DNA of 42,197 bases, taken from positions 1 through 42,197 of the forward strand of contig JAZQCN010000102.1 of assembly GCA_045546315.1 (NCBI GenBank), written 5' to 3'. Position 1 is the stretch's first letter, and every line of letters begins with the position of its first letter. Made by a program: the position numbers and the translations under genes. Below the pieces are notes generated by a model. That model ran no database searches and had not been told where the DNA came from. It worked only from the letters and a program-made list of their open reading frames with translations. Below are positions 37,878 to 42,197 of the stretch, in pieces. The DNA comes from RGIG2041 sp045546315. Its GTDB lineage: Bacteria > Bacillota > Clostridia > UBA1381 > UMGS1253.

Positions 37878-39968
37878 TTAAATCGTAAAGCCGATTCTGT
37901 TTGAAGAAGCCTTCTTTGCATTAAGCTGCTTGAATTCGGCATCGGCGGCTGCCAGCGTGAAATCGCTTTTCACCAACTGTGGCACAGCCTCGTATTCCTG
38001 CTGCATTTGCATACGCAGCGCTGCTTTGGAAATGACTCTTTCTACGAGATTTCGCACGAAGCGAGCATTACTGAAGTTCGGATTTTGCATAATTGCGTCG
38101 GAAAGGTTTTCGAAGAAACTGTGTGCTTCTGCCTTGAACTCATCATTATACCCGAACTTGTCCGGTAGCATTTTATAGAAAATCTGCTCCAGCTCGGCGC
38201 GGTTGTAGCTGACAAACGGCACCTTGTACGGGATTCTGTCGCGCAGACCGGGATTGAGCTGCAAAAGCTGCTCTAGCTCTTTTTCATAGCCGGCAAAAAT
38301 AACAACAAAATCGTCGCGCTTGTTTTCCATTTCGGCAATTAAGGTGCTGATGGCTTCCTTGCCGTAGTCATTCTGACCGCCGCCGTCGAGCATATAGGCT
38401 TCGTCGATAAAGAGTACGCTGCCGTAAGCCGCCTGACAGATTTCAGCGGTTTTCGGCGCGGTGTGCCCTATGTACTGGCCGACCAGGTCCTTGCGCGTCA
38501 CCTCATAAAAACCGCCGACGGAAAGGATGCCTTCTTCGCGCAGGATTTCGCCTAAAATGCGGGCAACAACGGTTTTGCCCGTGCCCGGTGCGCCGGAAAA
38601 CATCATGTGCATGGAATTATGGTGTCCCGCATTCATATGTCTTTGCATTTTTACGGTTGCCAGAATTTCTTTGATTAAAGTTTTCACATTTTGAAGCGAA
38701 ACCAGCGCATCCAATTGTTCTATGCCGCTTTTGCTCTTTTCGCCGGTTAAAGCCGGAAGCAGCATCACGGATTGAATGTCCGCATCCGATACAACCGAAA
38801 GGCTTTCGCTGTCAGAGGTCGCGGCACGCTTTAATTTGCTGTAGAGAATTTCGTCGCAGATTTTATGTATGGTATTGATACCATAGAATCTGCCGTCGGA
38901 TTTTTCTTCGGCGAGTTTTTTCGGCAGGGAAAGCTTGGCCTCCTCGGAGAGCGTCATTTCAAATTTCTTGAAATACAGCTCGAAAAAGCGCAGGTAATCC
39001 GGATTGCTCAAAGGCTTTTCTGTTAAAAGCTTGTTTGGCAAAACATCTTCAATCTTTTTATGCATTTCAAAAAGCACGCTGTTTTCAAGATACGGCAATA
39101 CAAAGATAAAAATTGCATTGCGGCGGCTTTCCCAGATTTGGTCTAATAATGCTCTCCAGGCTGTGATGTGCATATTGTTTTGCAGCTTGTCTACATGTAA
39201 TGCAACGACCTGCAAGGTTTCGCCCTTGCTGTCGCGGAAGCTGATTTCCTTGCAAATCTTATCGACATTGTAGTCTTTTGCCTCCGTATCCGGCGACACG
39301 GTAAATTCGCTGAGCGCTGCCTTGGATTTGCCGAGCACATGGGCAAGAACATCGCCCATTGACTGCAGCATTGTGGTGCAGCCGTTGCCCGGGTTTACGG
39401 AAACCAAGTACGACAGACCGAGAAGCGTTTGGCTCAGAAGTGTTTTGTTGGTTGTTTTTTCCGCTAAAAGCTTCTGTTCCTTTGCCCATGCCTTCAATTC
39501 CTCCATTGCAACGAGCGATTCCACCTTTTTAAACGGGTCTTCTTTTTCGATGGTTGCTGCTTTGGCGGATGTATCCGGAGAAGCTTCGGCTGTAGGTGTC
39601 TTCGTTGCGGGCGGCGGTGTTTCGCCGTTTGAAAGCGCAGTGAGATATGCCTTGGCATCGTCGTCGAGCTGCTTTTCAGACAGTGCCTCCGCGAGCGAAA
39701 GCTCACAAAGCGACATCGTAATGTCGCCGGTGTCTTTTTCCTGCGCGATAGCATCGTTAATAGTGTCGAGCGCCGATTCGGATGTCGCAGATGGCGTACA
39801 AACCAAAAGGTCTAAGGTGTTATAGCCTTGCTCTAAACGGATGATTCGATCGTGCGGAAGACGCGCGCTCAATTCGGCGAGCAGCACCTTGAACAAATCG
39901 ATGCCGTCTGTCTTTTTGGCAAGAATTTTGCGCGGCGATACTGTGTAGCTGATTTTATAAAAATTCAA
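37878..39968 (-). CDS. Two-module AAA ATPase, SpoVK/CbxX-like
   Basis: A 696-residue protein. The N-terminal 130 residues are of unknown fold, followed by a Pro/Ala/Thr linker. A degenerate AAA-like module (about 190-420) has a broken Walker A (NPGNGCTTML) and Walker B (VVALHVDKLQ). The C-terminal AAA module is complete: Walker A SGAPGTGKTVVA (from 458), Walker B VLFIDEAYML (about 518), sensor-type VVIFAGYEKE and arginine-finger region PGLRDRIPY. It most resembles SpoVK/CbbX/EccA-type ATPases, which remodel protein complexes. TTG 39968 is chosen: AGAAGGTGA lies 6-7 bp upstream, and the frame beyond runs into a hairpin. Follows the YbjN gene in the same operon. Confidence 0.82.
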   Translation of the reverse strand: MNFYKISYTVSPRKILAKKTDGIDLFKVLLAELSARLPHDRIIRLEQGYNTLDLLVCTPSATSESALDTINDAIAQEKDTGDITMSLCELSLAEALSEKQLDDDAKAYLTALSNGETPPPATKTPTAEASPDTSAKAATIEKEDPFKKVESLVAMEELKAWAKEQKLLAEKTTNKTLLSQTLLGLSYLVSVNPGNGCTTMLQSMGDVLAHVLGKSKAALSEFTVSPDTEAKDYNVDKICKEISFRDSKGETLQVVALHVDKLQNNMHITAWRALLDQIWESRRNAIFIFVLPYLENSVLFEMHKKIEDVLPNKLLTEKPLSNPDYLRFFELYFKKFEMTLSEEAKLSLPKKLAEEKSDGRFYGINTIHKICDEILYSKLKRAATSDSESLSVVSDADIQSVMLLPALTGEKSKSGIEQLDALVSLQNVKTLIKEILATVKMQRHMNAGHHNSMHMMFSGAPGTGKTVVARILGEILREEGILSVGGFYEVTRKDLVGQYIGHTAPKTAEICQAAYGSVLFIDEAYMLDGGGQNDYGKEAISTLIAEMENKRDDFVVIFAGYEKELEQLLQLNPGLRDRIPYKVPFVSYNRAELEQIFYKMLPDKFGYNDEFKAEAHSFFENLSDAIMQNPNFSNARFVRNLVERVISKAALRMQMQQEYEAVPQLVKSDFTLAAADAEFKQLNAKKASSNRIGFTI

Positions 39969-39998
39969 GGAATTCACCTTCTTTTCGTTATAGTCAAA

Positions 39999-40021
39999 TC
40001 GAGAGGGCATAGCCCCCTCGA
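39999..40021. other. Hairpin between ybjN-like and AAA ATPase genes
   Basis: TCGAGAGGGC and GCCCCCTCGA with loop ATA pair except for one mismatch. There is no long T-run, so it could be a weak terminator or an RNA processing/stability element setting the ratio of the two gene products. Confidence 0.5.
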
Positions 40022-40052
40022 TTGTGTGTTATACCTTTTTAGTCTTTTTTGC

Positions 40053-40475
40053 TTATGCCCAAAGGGTCTTCATGATGTTCGGGTATACATCGTCGATAAT
40101 ACCGATGTAACGGATAACGATTTCGAGGCATTCCTCGCCGGCGGAAGCTTCATCTACAATAGCATCACCGGAAACGGTTACTTCGTTATCGGAATCGACA
40201 TAGAATTTAACCCAACGGTACTGGTTGTTTAAATCATTTAAGCAAACATACATATCCATCAGCTTGTTTTCCGGCACCTTTGCAACGGAAAAGCTCTTCA
40301 CATTGATGGAATTGCCGTCTTTGTCAATAAAGAGAAGCAGGCTGATGGAGTCTTTGTTTTTTGCGCCAAAGCTAACGCGGATTGCTTCGTTTCTACTTTC
40401 GCTCGGTTCATAGTAATCATAGCGGATTTCCTTGGCATCAAAATGCGCCTTAATTCGTTCAGCAACTAAAGACAT
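40053..40475 (-). CDS. YbjN-domain protein
   Basis: A 140-residue acidic protein of the YbjN group, whose fold is that of type III secretion chaperones. Typical parts are the IRVSFGAKNKDSISLLLFID strands, KLMDMYVCLNDLNNQYRWVK and a last third ending in helices with PNIMKTLWA. AGGAGG lies 9 bp before the ATG at 40475; the frame open to 40577 crosses the promoter and is rejected. First gene of an operon with the AAA ATPase, so it may be an adaptor or substrate-binding partner for it, which is inference. Confidence 0.72.
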   Translation of the reverse strand: MSLVAERIKAHFDAKEIRYDYYEPSESRNEAIRVSFGAKNKDSISLLLFIDKDGNSINVKSFSVAKVPENKLMDMYVCLNDLNNQYRWVKFYVDSDNEVTVSGDAIVDEASAGEECLEIVIRYIGIIDDVYPNIMKTLWA

Positions 40476-40506
40476 AATAAAATTCCTCCTAAAATTTGGT
40501 GAAATC

Positions 40507-40535
40507 AGTATAACATATTTCTGTGAAAAAAACAA
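40507..40535 (-). promoter_or_regulatory. Promoter of the ybjN-AAA operon
   Basis: On the minus strand TTGTTT (40530-40535), 17 bp, TATACT (40507-40512). Confidence 0.68.
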
Positions 40536-40584
40536 GATATTTTGTAAAAGAATATTATGCCGAGTGCATTTAAGCAAACAGCTT

Positions 40585-41925
40585 TTAGGTCAGCTTTCGA
40601 ATCCAGTTAAAGCGGTTGACTTTGACTACAGCCGGGAGGCATTTGAATACCTGATCGGCGTTTAAGCAGGCGATCACGGCAATCGGATGCCAGTGAAATA
40701 CAAAGGCTGCCAGAGCGGAGATGGGCAGTACGATGCCCCAGATGCTGATTAAATCCAGACGGAGAATGTATTTTGTGTCGCCGCCGCCGCGGATTATGCC
40801 GCAGTTGACCGGCATCTGGTAAGACATACCCATACCTGCAGCGCATAGGACAAGCAAAAATCCGTTTGCAAGAAATGCGGCTTCCTCGCTGACATTGTAC
40901 ATCGAAATAATCGGCGTGCGTAAAAAGAACAGAGAAACGCCGGTCAATACACCGATGCCTAAAAAGATAAGCTGCATGGTTTTTGCCATCGCTTTTGTTT
41001 TCAGCTTGTCGCCTTCGCCGACGGATTTGCCTATGAGCACCGCCGCTGCGCCGGCAGAGCCGACAGAGGCAACCTTTAAGCATTGATACAGCGAGGTTGC
41101 AATCGAGTTTGCCGAGATGGCGGCGTCGTTCATATGCCCTAAAATAACCGTTTGCAGGGCAGTGGATACGCCAAATAAGCCATCGGTGAGCACCACCGGC
41201 AGGCAGGTGAGCACAAACAGCTTGAAAACCGCGGTGTCAAAGTTTGTTAAGTCTTTTATCCGCCAGTGCAGTTTTTTGTCGCGGCAGGCGAGAAAGTAAA
41301 GCACAACAAGCAGCTCTGCAACGCGTGCGGCGCAGGTTGCAAGCGCTGCACCGGTTGAGCCAAGCGCCGGAAAACCAAGCTTGCCGAAAATCAGTATGTA
41401 ATTTAAGAAAATGTTGACAAAAAGTGTTGCTACAGACACATAAAATCCGATTTTTACGCTTTCAACCGCGCGCAGCGTCGGCAGCAGAATATTGGTCAGT
41501 GCAAAGATGGGGTAGGTGTATTTGATGACGCGCAAATATTTTGTGCCTTCAGAGATGATGGCTTCCGAATTTGTAAAGATTTTTATCAGCTGCTCCGGAA
41601 ACAGCGTAGCGGCAACGAACAAAGCAGCGCCGACGATTAACCCGCAAAGCAGCGCACCGCTTGAAAGCTTTTTGATTTCGCCGACATTTTTTTGCCCCCA
41701 ATGCTGGCTGCCGAGAATTACCATTGTGTTGCCGATGCCTAAAATAATTTGCTGAAAAACAAACTGCAGCTGATTGCATGCAGCTGCGCCCGACAGCGCG
41801 GACTCGCTGAAATTGCCGAGCATAATGTTGTCGACTAAGTTCACGCCGAGGATAATGATATTATTGAGCACCAGTACATACCATAGGGAAAAGAAGTTTT
41901 TGTAAAAGGCTTTGTCTTTAATCAT
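40585..41925 (-). CDS. MATE family efflux transporter
   Basis: A 446-residue protein with about twelve membrane helices in two repeated halves. The first half opens with NNIIILGVNLVDNIMLG and has GSQHWGQKN; the second has DGLFGVSTALQTVILGHM and LIGKSVGEG. MATE proteins export drugs or metabolites by sodium or proton antiport. The ATG at 41925 gives the family-like N-terminus; the ribosome site is weak (GAAAGACGG about 9 bp upstream). The frame open to 42021 crosses the promoter and is rejected. No clear terminator follows. Confidence 0.88.
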   Translation of the reverse strand: MIKDKAFYKNFFSLWYVLVLNNIIILGVNLVDNIMLGNFSESALSGAAACNQLQFVFQQIILGIGNTMVILGSQHWGQKNVGEIKKLSSGALLCGLIVGAALFVAATLFPEQLIKIFTNSEAIISEGTKYLRVIKYTYPIFALTNILLPTLRAVESVKIGFYVSVATLFVNIFLNYILIFGKLGFPALGSTGAALATCAARVAELLVVLYFLACRDKKLHWRIKDLTNFDTAVFKLFVLTCLPVVLTDGLFGVSTALQTVILGHMNDAAISANSIATSLYQCLKVASVGSAGAAAVLIGKSVGEGDKLKTKAMAKTMQLIFLGIGVLTGVSLFFLRTPIISMYNVSEEAAFLANGFLLVLCAAGMGMSYQMPVNCGIIRGGGDTKYILRLDLISIWGIVLPISALAAFVFHWHPIAVIACLNADQVFKCLPAVVKVNRFNWIRKLT

Positions 41926-41958
41926 AAACAAACCGTCTTTCGTCAGGAATATGAAAAT

Positions 41959-41987
41959 ATTATATATAAGGAAAAGCTTTTCGTCAA
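41959..41987 (-). promoter_or_regulatory. Promoter of the MATE gene
   Basis: On the minus strand TTGACG (41982-41987), 17 bp, TATAAT (41959-41964). Confidence 0.8.
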
Positions 41988-42006
41988 GCAAAAGGCGGGA
42001 TTCGCC

Positions 42007-42052
42007 TCGCGGCTCTGACAATCCACCGGATTGTCATTCACTACCGCTCCCC
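42007..42052. repeat. 46-bp direct repeat, left copy
   Basis: Starts TCGCGGCTCTGAC, carries the hairpin ACAATCC / GGATTGT with loop ACC, and ends CACTACCGCTCCCC. Identical to 42152-42197, 145 bp further on. Between the copies, CGAATCCAT (42055-42063) and ATGGATTCG (42122-42130) form an inverted repeat, with AACAAAAGC and GCTTTTGTT pairing inside. Looks like a dispersed intergenic repeat element; no gene is seen from 41988 to the window end. Confidence 0.75.
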
Positions 42053-42151
42053 TTCGAATCCATCCTCTTTGGTTTCACCAAACAAAAGCGGCTTTAGGGT
42101 TGTATGCTTTTGTTTTTGGAAATGGATTCGCTTTTCTGCGGAAAAGCCCGG

Positions 42152-42197
42152 TCGCGGCTCTGACAATCCACCGGATTGTCATTCACTACCGCTCCCC
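42152..42197. repeat. 46-bp direct repeat, right copy
   Basis: Exact second copy of 42007-42052; it reaches the window edge, so the true repeat may be longer. Confidence 0.75.

Noticed and set aside
39969..40010. ATG 40010 as start of the AAA ATPase
   Set aside because: It lies inside the hairpin after the ybjN-like gene with a G-run only 2 bp upstream; TTG 39968 has well-spaced AGAAGGTGA.
40550..40584. Third copy of the 38-bp inverted repeat behind the MATE gene
   Set aside because: TATGCCGAGTG and a nearby TTAAG resemble part of it, but the match is short and does not extend to either side.

Overview
The window looks like a chromosomal stretch of a spore-forming, anaerobic Clostridia bacterium, probably a gut lineage near the Oscillospirales. 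The signs are spoIVB, an FMN-riboswitch-controlled ribU, the order plsX-acpP-rnc-radical SAM-smc-ftsY, an oxygen-sensitive class III ribonucleotide reductase (nrdG/nrdD), and near-consensus sigma-A promoters with 17-bp spacers. I name no genus. There is no rRNA, tRNA, CRISPR array, integrase or intact transposase.

Base composition splits the window. The core (about 11.4-31.3 kb and 34.5-41.9 kb) is GC-richer, with GC-ending codons. Two accessory blocks are clearly AT-rich: about 1-11.4 kb (sugar genes) and about 31.4-34.4 kb (a hairpin array, a four-helix-bundle gene and an XRE/ADP-ribosylglycohydrolase fusion).

Region 1 (1-11.4 kb). Three carbohydrate gene sets lie beside spoIVB. The left set has YgjV, a GH99-like enzyme and an SGNH hydrolase. 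The middle set has a DeoR regulator divergent from gatY-gatD-PfkB kinase-SGNH hydrolase, a galactitol/tagatose-type pathway without a transporter. The right set has an AraC regulator divergent from an esterase, a GH99/WbsX-like enzyme and the stump of a sugar isomerase. The last two sets are bounded by copies of the 3' end of spoIVB: two orphan tails at 3038-3166 and 7681-7800, and the intact gene at 11378-12613. Both orphan tails are preceded by the same 27-bp flank (22 of 27 identical). I read this as a tandem array of sugar cassettes that use the spoIVB tail as their junction.

Region 2 (11.4-25 kb) is housekeeping: spoIVB, riboflavin uptake, phospholipid and fatty acid synthesis, RNase III, SMC, FtsY, a UPF0182 protein and a YitT protein. 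Region 3 (25-31.3 kb) has a Gfo/Idh/MocA dehydrogenase, a 2-hydroxyacid dehydrogenase, a SanA-like protein and nrdG-nrdD behind paired NrdR boxes. NrdD carries a C-terminal redoxin domain.

Region 4 (31.3-34.4 kb) is an AT-rich island bracketed by a 38-bp inverted repeat. It starts with an array of small perfect hairpins joined by the heptamers GTGATAT and ATATCAC, next to a four-helix-bundle gene. A second array of the same design, without the gene, lies at 37581-37853. Region 5 (34.4-42.2 kb) has a second Gfo/Idh/MocA gene whose promoter copies the layout of the first, a cysteine hydrolase, an acyltransferase, a YbjN protein with a two-module AAA ATPase, a MATE transporter, and a 46-bp direct repeat at the right edge.

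The strongest candidates for something undescribed are the spoIVB-tail cassette array and the heptamer-linked hairpin arrays.
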